A stretch of 64,000 nucleotides of DNA from Juglans regia (Eukaryota > Streptophyta > Magnoliopsida > Fagales > Juglandaceae). Both the position numbers and the translations under genes were made by a program. Positions 11,590-23,779 of this stretch are shown piece by piece. The stretch spans positions 28,515,555 to 28,579,554 of the forward strand of contig NC_049901.1 in NCBI RefSeq assembly GCF_001411555.2, in the 5' to 3' direction. Below the pieces are notes generated by a model, which made no database searches, had not been told where the DNA came from, and worked only from the letters and a program-made list of their open reading frames with translations. Every line of letters starts with the position of its first letter. Position 1 is the stretch's first letter.

Positions 11590-12560
11590 ACACTTTTGTT
11601 CTGGTTTTTGCAAACCGAGAGGATAAGCAAAGAGTCTGGGCAGGAAGGCTGGCTCTTTGATAACAATCTGTTAGTATTGAGGGAGTTTAAGGGTCATATT
11701 CCTCTGCATCGCATAAGTTTTGGCCATGAAAGCTTCTGGATCAGGATGCATAGCTTGTCTTTATCATGCATGATAAAACAAAGAGGAGTACAGATTGGTA
11801 GTACAGTTAGTAAGGTTGAGGAAGTGGATGTTCAGGATGATGGTTGTGGATGGGGGAAGTTATCTGAGGGTTAGGGTTTATATGAACTTGACACAGGCTT
11901 TGGCAAGAGGTCGTACTCTGAAGATAAAGGGAGAGTGTTTGGGTCCCTTTTAGCTATGAGAAACTACCACACATATGTTTTTCCTATGGATGCATTGCTC
12001 ATGGGACAAATGGATGTTGTAGCGTATTGGAAGATTCAGAAAACAAGGAAGAGCAATATGGTGCATGGCTAAGGGCTACTCAGTTTCAAAGGGTTAATAA
12101 TTCTAGTAATTTTTCCAGGAGGGAAGAGGGGTTAAAGAACTGGAGGAGGGAAGATACTAGACAGTCTCAAAGTGAGGATAGGAGAGAAAATAAAGATGAA
12201 GAGGGGGATAGAGAGGGAGATGGAGGCGAGGGGGAAAAACTGAGAGGTGAGGAAGAGAGAAATGATGATATTTCGAAAAGCTCTAATAAGGGGAGGGAAT
12301 GGGAGTTTGCTCCTACTACTAATAAAGAGGAGGTGAATATGAATGCAAGGATAGGGCAAAATCATGTAGAGAAGGGTATGATAGAACTGTTTGAGGTGGA
12401 GCTGAGAGAGGAGGTAGTTTTTCAAGCAAGTGGTATGAGCATTGAAAATGGGGAGAGAGAGCTAAGTCCTATTGAGGAGGCAGTTCAAAATAAGGGTTGG
12501 AAGGAAGCTAAGCAGGCCATAAAAAAAGGAACATGGAAGAGGAAAGCAAGGAAAAAATGA
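11590..12560 (+). pseudogene. LINE ORF1 remnant: DUF4283-like domain and zinc knuckle
   Basis: ORF1 of plant L1 LINEs encodes an RNA-binding protein. Visible here are a DUF4283-like part (LVLREFKGHIP, FWIRMHSLSL and QIGSTVSKVEEVDV, about 11640-11870), a degenerate CCHC knuckle read across a frameshift near 11960-12012 (CFSYGCIAHGTNGC, with the second cysteine replaced), then GAWLRA and a long acidic Lys/Glu-rich tail, open from 12027 to 12560. At least two frameshifts separate the parts. The start of ORF1 probably lies closer to 11110-11400, where the frame is already broken. Confidence 0.8.
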
Positions 12561-12735
12561 AAGAATGATTGCACAACAGTTATTATTGTTAATAAAAAGA
12601 GGAATGAGGAATCTGTGGTAAAAGGAAAGGAAAGTGGGAAAAAGAGGAAAAAAAATGGAAATGGAGCAGTGGTATAGAGGGAGAAGACAGTGTGGTTGAA
12701 GTGGTAGAGGCTGAGTTTCAGCCCTTCCAAGCATT

Positions 12736-13440
12736 TTGAAAATCTTAAGTTGAAACTGCCGAGGATTGAGAAATCCTTGGAGAGTTCAAGACCTCTGCAT
12801 GATGGCAGAGAAAAATAAACCCAGCTTGGTTTTTATCATGGACACCAAGATTAGAAGTAAAAGGATTGAGTTTCTAAAGAAGAGGTTAGATTGTGAGGGC
12901 TCTTTTACTGTGAATCCAGTGGGAAAAAAGGGTGGTTTGACATTATTTTGGAATATTAATGTGGGAATAGAAATTGTGAATTATTCCCAAATGCATATTA
13001 ATGCTTGGATCTGGAATTGCTAAAAGGTTTGATAAACGATGGTTGCTGACTTGTTACTATGGTCAGCCTGAAATTGCTAAAAGGAATGAATCATGGGACT
13101 TGCTGAAATCTTTTAAACCAAAAACTCAGGTTGGGTGGTGTGTAGTGGGGGATTTCAATGAAATCCTTGTTAACAGTGAAAATGAAGGAGGAAGAGTGAG
13201 ACCTGAGGGTCAGATGGCTTTATTTAGGGAGGCTCTTATTGATGGGAACCTTTATGACTTGGGTTGGGAGGGGGACAAATTTACTTGGAGTAATCTACAT
13301 GGTGATGAATCATTTACTAAGGAAAGGTTAGATAGGGCCGTTGCAAATACTGAGTGGAGAGAGGTGTATAAGGAGGCACGGGTTGAAGTTCTGGTAGCTT
13401 TCTGGTCATAAACATTTGCTAGTTCACTTGCTGAAGCAAA
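12736..13440 (+). pseudogene. LINE ORF2 part 1: AP endonuclease
   Basis: This apurinic-type endonuclease nicks target DNA for target-primed reverse transcription. The expected opening S-W-N-C-R-G-L is present but its tryptophan codon is TGA (12751-12753). It is followed by RNPWRVQDLC, MDTK (metal-binding region) and VVGDFNEIL (catalytic Asp/Asn). The final S-D-H motif reads Ser-Gly-His at 13401-13409, so a catalytic aspartate is lost. A frame change near 13017 and another near 13400 break the protein. The endonuclease is certainly inactive. Confidence 0.88.
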
Positions 13441-15090
13441 AAGAAGTTGAATGGGTTAAGAGGAGATCATTTCCGTATGAGGCAAGTTGGGCCTTAGAAG
13501 ATGATTGTGAATTGGTTTTAAGGACAACATGGAAGAAGGAAGTAGTGGGGAGGAATCCTTCGAACAAGGTGGTGAAGTTACTGGATAATAGTAAAGCAGT
13601 TTTTCAGAAGTGGAGTAAGAAGCTAAGTAATGAAGGAAAAGGGACATTGAGGAAAAATCAAGATTACTTCAGTGGCTACAAGAGGATGAAAATAGTAGTA
13701 ATGCACTTGAGATAAGGAGAGTGAAGGAAGAACTGAACTTGCTGCTGTAAAAAGAGGATTTGAGGTGGCGTCAAAGGGCAAAGACAAATTGGTACAAGCT
13801 TGGAGATAGAAATACAAAGTATTTCCATGCTTGTGCCAATCAAAGGAAAAAAAGCAGCCTTATTAAAGAAGTGATGAATGAAAGCAATAGGAGAGTTACT
13901 AGGCGTGAAGAAATTGAGGAAACTTTCAAAAGGTACTTTATGAAACTTTTTCAGACAAACAATCCAAATAGAGAGGCGATAGAGGACTGTATTGGAGGCA
14001 TTGAAGCAAAGGTTACCCCAGACATGAATGATTGGATTTCGAGGAGCTTTTCAAGGGAGGAGGTGGAAGAGGCAATTAAGAAAATGAGACCTTTAAAGCT
14101 CCCGGGTCCAAATGGGTTTGGAGCTTGCTTTTTCCAAAACCATTGGAAGGTGGTAGCTGAGGAAGTGTGCCAGGCAGCCTTATCTGTTCTAAATGGTAAC
14201 TCTATGGATCCTGCTCTTAATTATACTTTCATTGCTTTGATTCCTAGAGTGAAAGACCCTAAGATGGTTAGTGATTTTAGACCCATCAGTCTTTGTAATG
14301 TCATTTATAAAATTGTGTCAAAAGCTATCACTAACAGATTTAAGAAAGTGTTATCAACAATCATTTCTCCCACTCAAAGTGCCTTTATACCCAGGAGAAT
14401 GATAAGTGACAACATTATGATAGCTTATGAAATGCTACATTCTATGAAAATAAGAAAGAAGGGGAGGGTGGGAAGTATGGCCATCAAGTTGGACATGTCC
14501 AAGGCCTATGATCGCGTGGAATGGAAGTTCTTAGAGGCAGTAATGGTAAGGCTTGGTTTCTGTGAGAGATGTGTGAAGCTCAACATGAAATGTGTGTGCT
14601 AAGTAACTTTTTTAGTGTAGATTAATGGAAAGGTAGGTCACATTTTTAAGCCTTCAAGGGGGTTAAGGCAGGGTGATCCTTTGTCACCTTACATTTTCAT
14701 CATTTGTGCTGAGGGGCTGAGCTCTATGCTTAACTGCTATGAGAAACAGAATTTGATTAGAGGTGTGCAAGTGACTCGAGGGTGGACAAGTATCAATCAT
14801 CTCCTTTTTACAGATGGTTCTATACTGTTTGGAAGAGCCAAATTGGAAGAATGGGATAAGATTCAAGAGCTGTTAAACAAATATGAACAAGCCTCAGGAC
14901 AGTTTTTGAACAAAGGGAAGTCATCTATCTTTTTTAGTAGCAATATCAATGAGGAGGATAAAAGAAGGATTATGGTGGCTGGGGCTTCTGTTGTTTGTGA
15001 TAGTTATGAGAGATATCTAGGTCTTCCAGCTTTGGTAGGAAGATCTAAATCCAACTCTTTTAGAGTCTTAAAAGATAGGGTCTGGTAGAG
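13440..15090 (+). pseudogene. LINE ORF2 part 2: reverse transcriptase
   Basis: Non-LTR reverse transcriptase of plant L1 type. In order: the WYKLGDRNTKYFHACANQRK pre-RT segment, LKLPGPNGFGACFF, FIALIPRVKDP, DFRPISLCNVIYKIVSKA, SAFIPRRMISDN, KLDMSKAYDRVEW (first catalytic Asp), RQGDPLSPYIF (encoded near 14665-14695) and the FADD box. That box reads F-T-D-G-S at 14807-14821, so the second catalytic Asp is Gly. A stop interrupts the frame near 14600. The missing Asp alone would abolish polymerisation. Confidence 0.92.
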
Positions 15091-16800
15091 GATTTTCAGC
15101 TAGAAAAATAGCTTTCTTTCACAAGCCGGAAAATAAGTATTGATAAAGGTTGTGCTTCAATCCATCCCTACATATACCATGAATGTGTTCAAGCTTCCTG
15201 TGAAGCTGTGCAAGAACATGAATGGGTTATTTTCTAAATTCTGGTGGAGGAAGCAACATAAGGATGCGGGTATCCAATGGAAGAGATGAGAATATTTGGG
15301 ATTGCAAAAAGGAAAGGGAGGTCTGGGATTTAGGGACTTGGAGAGCTTTAATTTATCTCTCTTAGCAAAGCAGGGAAGGAGGCTTCTTAAACATCCTGAT
15401 TCTCTAGCAGCTGTGGTTTTTTAAGGAAAAGTATTTTGGGCAATCAAATGTTTTGGAGGCAAAACTTGGCTATCAACCCTCATTTATATGGACGAGCATT
15501 TGGTCCGCAAGAGATTTGCTTCATGAGGGCTTAAGGTGGAGAGTGGAGGATGGTAGTAAGATTCAGATTTGGGGTTCTAAATGGATGCCAACACCATCAT
15601 CTTTTTTATTTTAGTCACCAGTGACTGTGCTGAGGGAAGATGCAAAGGTGGAAGATTTGATTGACAAACCGAATAGGGAGGGTATGGGATGAAGGTAGAG
15701 TGAGAGCCATCTTTACAAGTGAAGAGGCTGAGCAAATTCTCAATATTCCCTTAGGTAGAGGTAATGCACAAGATAAGATAATATGAGGGTCCATCAAAGA
15801 AAGGGGCTTTTACTGTCAGTAGTGCATATTATTTGCAACTTGAAAGATTGAGAAGTAGTAGAGGTTCAAGTTCATATTCAGAAATGGAAGATAAGAGATG
15901 GAGGAATATTTGGGATCTAGAAGTTCCAGGAGTGGTCAAGTTGTTTTTATGAAAAGCAGTAAATAATCTGCTTCCCACCAAGAAAGAACTTATTTAAAAG
16001 GAAGGTAGTGCAGGACCCAAATTGTCCCATCTATTTTGCAGAAGAAGAATCAGTTATGCATGCTCTTTGGGAGTGCACAATAGCAAACGATATATGGGCT
16101 GATGAGAGAAACATAGTACAAAAATGGTGCTATAAGGAGGCTGATTTTATGCAACTGTGGGAGAAATTGATGACAAGATTGAACATGCCACAACTTGAAG
16201 AGATGTCAGTCCTATTCAGAAAAGTGTGGTTCAGGAGGAATGAAAGTGTTTTCGAGGAGACTCTGTTGTCCTAGGAAAATCCTCACTTCAGCTATAACAG
16301 GGCTTGAAGAGTACATGAATTCACAAAGGACACAGAGGTAGGATGATCACCCATCAAATGCAGAAGGGGACAAACACAAATGGCAAAAACCAGAGGCTGA
16401 TTTCGTGAAAGTTAATTGGGATGCATCATTAGATTTAAAGAGAAAGAGAATGGGAGTGAGAATTATGATTAGAGACGAGAAGGAAGAGGTAATGGTGGCT
16501 GTTTGTGATCAGAGGAAGTATATTCAGGATCCATCAGTTGCAGAATGTCATGCACTCTGGAAGCCATTGGAGTTGTGTAATGAGTTGAACATTTAAAAGG
16601 TTGTGTTTGAAGGAGATGCCAAGGCTATTGTTATAGCCGTTAATAGTGAGGAAGATGATTTATCCGGTGTTGATTTTTTTGTTGAAAATATACGTTCAGT
16701 GTTAAAAAATAGATCAAATTGGTCTTTGCATTTTGCTCATAGAGAAAAAAATTCAGTGGCTCATACACTAGATAAGGAAGCTTTGAAGTTAGTAAACTGA
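15091..16800 (+). pseudogene. LINE ORF2 part 3: zf-RVT region and RNase H
   Basis: The C-terminal part of ORF2 carries a zf-RVT-like segment (about 16005-16115, CPIYFAEEESVMHALWEC) and an RNase H domain (16405-16800). The RNase H shows NWDAS, the AECHAL glutamate, FEGDAKA and a final REKNSVAHTLD, the D-E-D-(H) set expected of the domain, with one TAA near 16596. The portion 15091-16000 is heavily frameshifted but still shows the KGKGGLGFRDL-type segment near 15300-15345. Confidence 0.85.
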
Positions 16801-16890
16801 AAATATTGTAAACTGCTTGGAAAAAGATAAACTTTGTTTTACTTAAATTAGATTAACGAAGTATTGAGTTTTATTTCAAAAATAAAAAAA

Positions 16891-16900
16891 AGAGATACGG
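16891..16900 (+). repeat. Target-site duplication of the LINE, right copy
   Basis: AGAGATACGG directly follows the A-rich tail and matches 11100-11109 exactly. Excising one copy plus the LINE restores a continuous sequence without a seam. Confidence 0.8.
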
Positions 16901-18793
16901 ACCATCTAATCCTTTCCCTCCATCCCTATCAATTATTACTTTTCCTGAATTAGGATAAGGTTATTAAAATTGAAAATATTTAATGAATTTACCAAAATAG
17001 CCAATAGCAATGTCCTGTAACCTCAAATCGAAATCATTCGGTTACCCAATTAGATAATAACAAATGGTCTATTTTAGCGGCACCTTAAGTTCATTGCCTT
17101 TTTTTTAATATTATTTTTTAACATAATTTTTATGAAACCGGAGTTTTTGTTTGGGATATCTAAGATTATATTTAATGAGTCAATAGCGTGTGATTTAATT
17201 GGTATAATCTTCAGTTTCTAAAATGGAGGTCTGAAATTTAAAATTCTTCTATCTCAAATAAAATAAAAAATAAAAAATCATATTTAATGCATAATTGATT
17301 AAAACACCTAAGAATAGAAAAGGAAATAAAAGGGGGAGGTGTCACGGAAAGGAGATACTAAAATTGACAGTTAAGTTTTCTTCTCCCGAGCTTTTTTTCT
17401 GTTTTTCTTTTCTATTTCTTCTTAAGGTCGTTAGGCAAGCGTTCGTTGCGTAGTTAGATGACCACTACTACCAGCTGCGTACTCAAGAATGTCACATTTC
17501 ATTTTCCTTTTCAGCTTTACAATCTTGTCATATATTTTCACTTTTACTGATTACTTGTTTTTAAAGAAAGAGTGGTGACTGGTGACTTGACGTTCAAGCT
17601 CAAATCAGGTCATGTGCCACAACGACACAAAACTGTCCAACGCAAATTTGTCAACAAACAGCCTTTAACCTCTTTTTTAGTACTCACTTTTTGTGACACA
17701 GACACTGCCCTTCCATTCAACCTCTGGTAGTCTAATCAGTCCTCAGACTGGCTTCTCAACTCTTCCTATAAAGCTCATAGCAGGCATCCACCATTAATCA
17801 TGAACTCCATGTGAATTTCAAAGATTTATTTCGTTTCCTTGGTCCTACCTAAGTAATTCACAACTTCCCCATGAATATCACCGCCTCTTGTTATATTTCC
17901 ATTAGTTGTTTATTGCTACAATTACTCACAATTAATTTGAACCCCTCGAGTTGAATTAAGTCTAGTTTATTTTTACAATTCATCTCATCCTATCTATTTA
18001 ATCTTATCATTATAATTTTTTTTAATTTTTTATATAAAAAAAATAAACGATGCAATTTTTTTTTAAATAAAAATAATATTAAAAAATATATTTTATTAAT
18101 ATTTTATTTAATTTTTAATTTTAATTCATCTCATTTCATTTTATTCATCAAAAAAAAAAAAAAAAACATGTTTTAGTCTTTGATTGCCGTTATAATTGGG
18201 ACGAACATGGAGTAGATGCCTATTTGTGGGGGCCAAAAGTCAAAAAGCAAATAAAATTGGAGAAATTTGTCCTCAAAGTGGCCCATCCAAAACTCAATTC
18301 TATGCGTGCACTTTTGACCAATTGGATTATTAATATGCATATGGTTGTATTTGTTTTAAAAATTATAAACGCATATAGAAAAAAACAAAACCTCCACATA
18401 AAGGCACTTCTTGATTGTTGATCACATTAGACAATTCATTTGATCATGTGCCTTGACATAGACTATCAAGTATAAAATTGTTAAAGACGTGTGAATATTA
18501 ATCATTTAACATAATTGCCTCACAGCTATCACAAAGGTTCTTTGTTATTTTTTTTTTCATATTTATAAATATAATAAAATAATTTTATTTTTTTAAAATT
18601 TAAAATAAAAATAATATTATAATAATATTTTAATTTAACTTTTAATTTTTATCTCATCTATATAAATAAACGAGACATCATTATTTTTTTGCACCACGTC
18701 TTGTACGTGTAAGAGAGTCCTAGTGACAGGACACCGCGTAGAATCAATCTAGTTTTACACTTTCCGGCTTCTGGTAATAATATGAAACATTAA
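16901..18793. other. Intergenic DNA with degenerate MITE remnants
   Basis: No supported gene. 17960-18160 and 18545-18690 are AT-rich with CTCATC-type ends and resemble eroded members of the Tourist-like family seen intact at 18794. A TATA-like TATAAAGC at 17766-17773 with an ATG 35 bp further on looks promoter-like, but the ATG frame stops after a few codons. Confidence 0.4.
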
Positions 18794-19004
18794 GGAGATG
18801 TTTAAATTTAGAGATGAGTTGAGATAATTTGTAAATAATAGAATAAAAGTTGAATTATTTATTATATTTAGTGTGAGAATTTAAAAAAGTAATATTGAAA
18901 TTTGAAAAAAATTGAATTGTTTATTATATTTTATGTGAAAATTTGATAAAGTTGTAATGATGAGATGAGATGAATTGAGGTGAATTTTGAATCCAAACCT
19001 CTCC
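18794..19004. mobile_element. Tourist-like MITE (PIF/Harbinger type)
   Basis: A 211-bp non-coding element with imperfect terminal inverted repeats (GGAGATGTTTAAAT against AATCCAAACCTCTCC) lies between TAA target duplications at 18791-18793 and 19005-19007. Three-base TWA duplications mark PIF/Harbinger MITEs. The interior repeats ATTGTTTATTATATTT, shared with the copies at 30791, 55601 and 61378. Confidence 0.75.
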
Positions 19005-19007
19005 TAA

Positions 19008-20261
19008 AACTTCATTTTTAAAGTTAAGCTACATATTATAATTCTTTATATTCTATACTACCCATAAGTTTTCACATGCGAGACACGCAAACCATGCATT
19101 CTGTGCAAAATCTAAAGCTAGAACTTGTGATATACACAACCATATTTATAGTGATAGTAAATTGCCTTGTTATAAAGGAAGATTCTCCTAGTATCAATCA
19201 CATAGTTGCGAGACATAAGAAAGCCATAAACGATAAAACTGCTACCCCATTTGAATAGGGAAAAAATCATTAAGACCGAGTTTAAACTATTGGATAACCA
19301 TGTCATTATAAGGTTTATAATAGAACAGAGTACCGCATCATGAGCTTTGGACTTGGGCTGCAGTCCATCGGATTCTTCCATATTCTAAATTTTCAGAAAG
19401 TCATCTGTCTTAGCTTAATATTATATGAGGTCAAATTTGGGCTGACGTGGTTTTGGACAAAATTTCCAGTAACTTACTAGCTAAATTAGAGTGCCAATTT
19501 TAAATTTCGTAGGTGATAGATCATATATAATATATTTAATGACTAGGTAGGATACCTTTACCGATAAATATAACCAGATCTCTCTCACTTTTTTTTCTTT
19601 ATTTTTCCTTTAGTTTTTAATAAGGATAAATGATATTTACAGTCGTGAGTATGCAAGTACCGTATAATCATTTTAAAAAAATAAAATAAATATAGGACTC
19701 ATATAAAATAAAAGTAATTTTTAATAATAGATCTCATTCTTTTTTAAAATGATTATATAATATTTATACATTTTACGACTATATATAATATTATTCTTTT
19801 AATAAAATTAAAGTGGAGGAAGTGCTTGAAAGAAGAAAACAAGTGTTAGCGTTATAGCGTTATTTGAGTCAAATAAGAAAAGGACTATAAAAACATTAAA
19901 GAAATATACAATGAGAGTTAGCGAAACAGGGCATGCGCCAAAAAGCAAGGCCAGCCTAGAACCATATAATGGAAATTATATATATTCAATCCGAACTGCC
20001 ATAGGACCATGTTAAAACTTTCGGCTCATTTTTCTTAGCCACATTCTAGATTGCTTTCTTGGTAATCGTGCCTCAAGCATGGTTTTTTTTTTGTTTAATG
20101 CATCGGGGGAGGGGGATCGAAACCATGAAAATCATTTTGAAGATGTGAGTCTTGTGCTTTCAGGCCAGCTTAAGCATGGGTTTTAGCCCTTATATTAATT
20201 AACATATCAGAAATTCAACAACTCTAGAGATATCCTCTTCCTTTGGTTTCTTTGTTCCAAC
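19008..20261. other. AT-rich intergenic DNA
   Basis: Only short chance ORFs on both strands. No gene, RNA or defined repeat recognised. Confidence 0.4.
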
Positions 20262-20645
20262 TTCCAACCGTTTTATTTTTTTTATAAGAAAAAATATTTT
20301 TTAACATTTGAAAACAGTCAAATTACACCTGAGAACGAGTCTGTACATTATTAGAAATGAAATCTGAATAGGAATCCCACTAGACCACTATTTCTTGCAC
20401 ATTCCAAGCTAACGAGCAAGCTTGTAAGTTGTCTCATTCCCAATTCTAGCATCCCATTCCGCAAGTATGGGTCACCTTATAGGATCTGAACCTCTTGAGC
20501 ATTTGTCTAACTTCAACCACATTTCCCAGATGGGAGTAGATTGGTTTATCTGAATTTATAGCCAAGACTATTGTTAGAACTGCGTACTCTAATAAGAACA
20601 CGTCACCTAGTGTTGGCTTAATTGTATTATCCACTTGAGATCTTG
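20262..20645 (-). mobile_element. 5'-truncated LINE, RNase H end and poly(A)
   Basis: On the minus strand a broken frame resembles the end of LINE RNase H: AINSDKP, HLGNVVE, MLKRFRSYKVTHT and, after a frameshift, LAWNVQEIVV. It is followed by about 100 bp of 3' UTR and an A-rich tail (minus strand, about 20270-20285). The 5' cut near 20640 fits ordinary LINE truncation. This is a different subfamily from the LINE at 11110. Confidence 0.65.
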
Positions 20646-20946
20646 TGAGGACCTTGCCTGATCAAAGGAAGGAACTCTCCGCAAGAGGGCAAATGCAATT
20701 GCGAGAAAGATAGAAGGGAGATACTTAAACATGTAATGAATGGAATACCAAATGGGAGAACGAGACACGAGGAAAAAGTGAGTTGAAATATTGGGCAAGC
20801 AATCAAAAGGAGAGCAATACGTCATGGCAAGCAAAGACACAAGACAAGAAGTATAAGTGAGCAAGTCGAACGTCATCTTGGGCGAGCAATGATCAAGGCG
20901 ACCAAAGAAATACATGTTCTATATTGGGCGAGCAAAAGGCATGCTG

Positions 20947-23779
20947 TGTAACGCTCCGGTCCGGCACGGGTTGGAGAGTTACTTCCTAACACTTAAACTC
21001 ACATTTCAACAATATAAAAAAAAGACTCCAAATTTCCAATATCATATAGAAAATTTGATTCAAGCCACTATACTTAACTCATCTCACCCAAAATCTCAAA
21101 ATTTTGATCCTCAGCTGAACCATTAAAATATCTGAAAAATATTATGGAGATAAGGGGTGAGTTGTCAACAACTCAGTAAGTAGAGAGCATATACTAGCAT
21201 GTAAATATGAGCATTTATAAAGTTTGATATGCAGAACAAAACATTTACTTTTAGGATGCAGAAACAACATATTTTCGTTCAGAATGTATAAACAAAACTT
21301 GTTACAAAATATCAGAGCGAAATTTTCAGAAAAACAAACTTGTTCCAAAAAAAGAAAGTCCTTTGGCATATCCAAACTGAATCATTATATTCATATCATC
21401 TCATAGCATCACATCGAGACAAATACCATGTTTAACTCCCGTGGTAGGGTTATAAACCACTATTATATCTGTGGCTGGGCCGTATACCATGTTTCAACCC
21501 CCGTGGTAGGGTTATAAACCACCGTTATACATGTGGCTGAGCCGTATTCCATGTTTCACCCTCGTGGTAGGGTTATAAACCACCATTATACCCGTGGCTG
21601 GACCGTATTCCATGTTTCACCCCCGTGGTAGGGTTATAAACCACTATTATATACCCGTGGCTGGACCGTATTCCATGTTTCACCCCCGTGGTAGGGTTAT
21701 AAACCACCATTATACTCGTGGCTGGGCCTTAACAGAAACAGAACGGAACATCATCAGAACCAGATCACATTCAAATACAGAATTAGAACTTCATGCCAAG
21801 GTTTTTAGATGACACATCATATCAAAACAAAATACTGAAAAGCTTTAGATCATTTCACATGTTTGAAATAAACAGAATCCGAAACATCTTCATTTATTCA
21901 TAGCAAAAACTTTTAGATTTTCATATTCTCTCCTTTTGCATAGTTCTAAAACAGAAAGCGCAAAATTAGCTCATGTATACACCAGTCATGACAGAAAATA
22001 TTTTCTCTTATATAGAATTTATGCATATGCAGAATAAACATCTGAGGTCGTTTTCATATTTCTTTTAAAAAAACAAACATGCTTATTTTCAAAGCCAACT
22101 TCATTTTATTTCTTTTATACAAAACTAGTATATGAACCTCGTTTACCTGAACTTCTTAACTTTTTAGAATTTTCCTCAAAATGCCAAATCAACTAAAAGT
22201 CGTCACCTATAAAATAATCACATAATTTTCATAAATTTCCAATCAATAAAAAATTTACACCATTTAAGCCTAAACTTATACTATATCTATACTAATTCTT
22301 CAATACCTAAAATTCTCATAACCTTAAAATATCCTCATTCTCTAAATTTCCTTGATATCATTCAACATTTAAGATAAGTACTAGTAAAAATTTCATTAAA
22401 TAATAATAATAAAAAAAGCTTTGATCATAATTTAAATGTTCAAAATAAAATTACACACTTACTATAAAAATAATTTGCTATCAATAGTACAATTAAAAAA
22501 AAATCCTTTATTTTATGTACAATTTCTTATACTTCCCCCAAAAATCATGTAAAAAGAGATTTAATATAAACATAATTCCAAATTGAAACCATCCAATGAT
22601 AAGGGCAATATTGTAATTTCATACCCAAATAGTATGTAAAACTAAGTTTACGTAGACTCCTAAGAAAACGTTTCACGGTTTTTGGTGCAACAATTGACAA
22701 GGCAAGGGCGCGAGATACTCACTGAGAAGGGAGCATGTGACGGCCCAGGGAGCAGGCTGAGGTCGACGGCGGTGTGGGCAACACCTGGGTAGTTGAAAAA
22801 TGATAGAGAGGGAGAGAGAGATGAACGAGAGAAGTACACAGTGAGAGAGTGAGAGAGAGACGGAGCGAAACTAAGAGGAAAAAGAAAAGAAATGGCGTGA
22901 GCTTACCGGGGCCTGAGGCGGCGTGCGGCGGATTGGGGTGATAGGAAGTCTTCGCCGGCAGTTTCTGTATACACTTGCCGTGGTTGATGACAGCTAGAAA
23001 GAGCAAGGAATGGCTGCAAGTGGTGGCTCTATTTCGGGATGCAAAAACAGAGGTCCTACGGCTTTGGTGAGGCTACTCTTCTGTATTGAATGGCTGAGGG
23101 ATATGGGTCAACGGACGGGACAGGCGGCTTGTGGTGGCCTGGCCGAGTAAGTGGGTTGTTGCGGTTTATGGAAGGGGCGTGGCAGTGGCTGGTGGTACTG
23201 CACGGCTGGGCTACGTCAAACTGCGGCAAGCAAAGAAGAAACCTGCTCTGTTGTCGGGGACTAAAATAGAGGCATCTTCGGTGCTTGTTTGACCGTGGAG
23301 GAGACAGGGTGGCTGGGCAGTGGGAGTTGTACCACGGTGGTTGAGAAGGGGGTGCAACGGCGAAGTGGAGCTGCGATCCGAGGAGATATTGTGCATGCAC
23401 GGGTTGCGTTGATGCTGAAGGCGGCCTGAGTTCTGGATGGTGTAGTGGCGCTCTAGTCTAGGTTAGAGATCACTTCCATCTTCAACGTACGAGTTCTATC
23501 TATATATGTGAGCAGCTGCCGTAAATGGAAACGTGTGTGAACTGAAGTTAACGTGTGAATACGTGGGTGATTGGAAACACAAAAATACAAAAATAAATAC
23601 AAAACCCTAAAGCTGAGGAGAAGAGAAGCGTACGTGCGTGGGAGTGCTAGAGTCGTGCGTGAGAGGAACTGCTCATAAACTAATAGGTTTTATCCAAGGT
23701 TAAAGAAACGACCAAAAGCTCAAAATAAAAAAAAAATATCCATAGCCCAACCATACAATTTCTGAGTCCGGGTGTTATA
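20947..23779 (-). mobile_element. LTR-like element, family A/B, copy B
   Basis: On the minus strand it starts TATAACACCCGGACTC (family consensus TGTAACACCC, one base changed) and ends GGAGCGTTACA, preceded by a GTAACTCTCCAACC block like that at the end of copy A. Left flank TGCTG and right flank TGCTA form a near-perfect 5-bp target duplication. It is twice as long as copy A. The extra DNA includes five tandem units (21424-21731) and a GC-rich part (22680-23480) whose proline-rich ORFs have no recognisable domain and which I do not call genes. Confidence 0.65.
21424..21731 (-). repeat. Five tandem 61-63 bp units inside copy B
   Basis: Units begin at 21424, 21485, 21547, 21608 and 21671. Each contains CCATGTTTCACCCCCGTGG, GTAGGGTTATAAACCAC and GTGGCTGGGCCGTA with few differences. 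Copy A carries only one equivalent. Confidence 0.9.

Larger units (their letters stand above)
11110..16890 (+). mobile_element. Complete but dead LINE (non-LTR retrotransposon)
   Basis: A 5.78-kb LINE holds ORF1 (zinc knuckle) and ORF2 (endonuclease, reverse transcriptase, C-terminal zinc motif, RNase H) in the normal plant L1 order. It ends in an A-rich tail (16879-16890). Immediately after the tail stands AGAGATACGG (16891-16900), and the same ten bases stand at 11100-11109, directly before the inferred 5' end. Stops, frameshifts and lost catalytic residues show it is inactive. The 5' end is placed by the target duplication alone. Confidence 0.85.

Noticed and set aside
12132..12734. Minus-strand ORFs of 81-97 residues opposite LINE ORF1
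   Set aside because: They are antisense of the A/G-rich acidic ORF1 tail and give Phe/Ser/Leu-rich shadow proteins.
17760..17830. TATAAAGC with following ATG as a host gene
   Set aside because: The ATG frame stops after four codons and no downstream coding sequence is seen.
22719..23400. Proline-rich minus-strand ORFs (95, 114 and 61 residues) as a gene
   Set aside because: They overlap in different frames in a GC-rich part of an LTR-like element, with low complexity and no domain; GC-rich DNA gives long chance ORFs.
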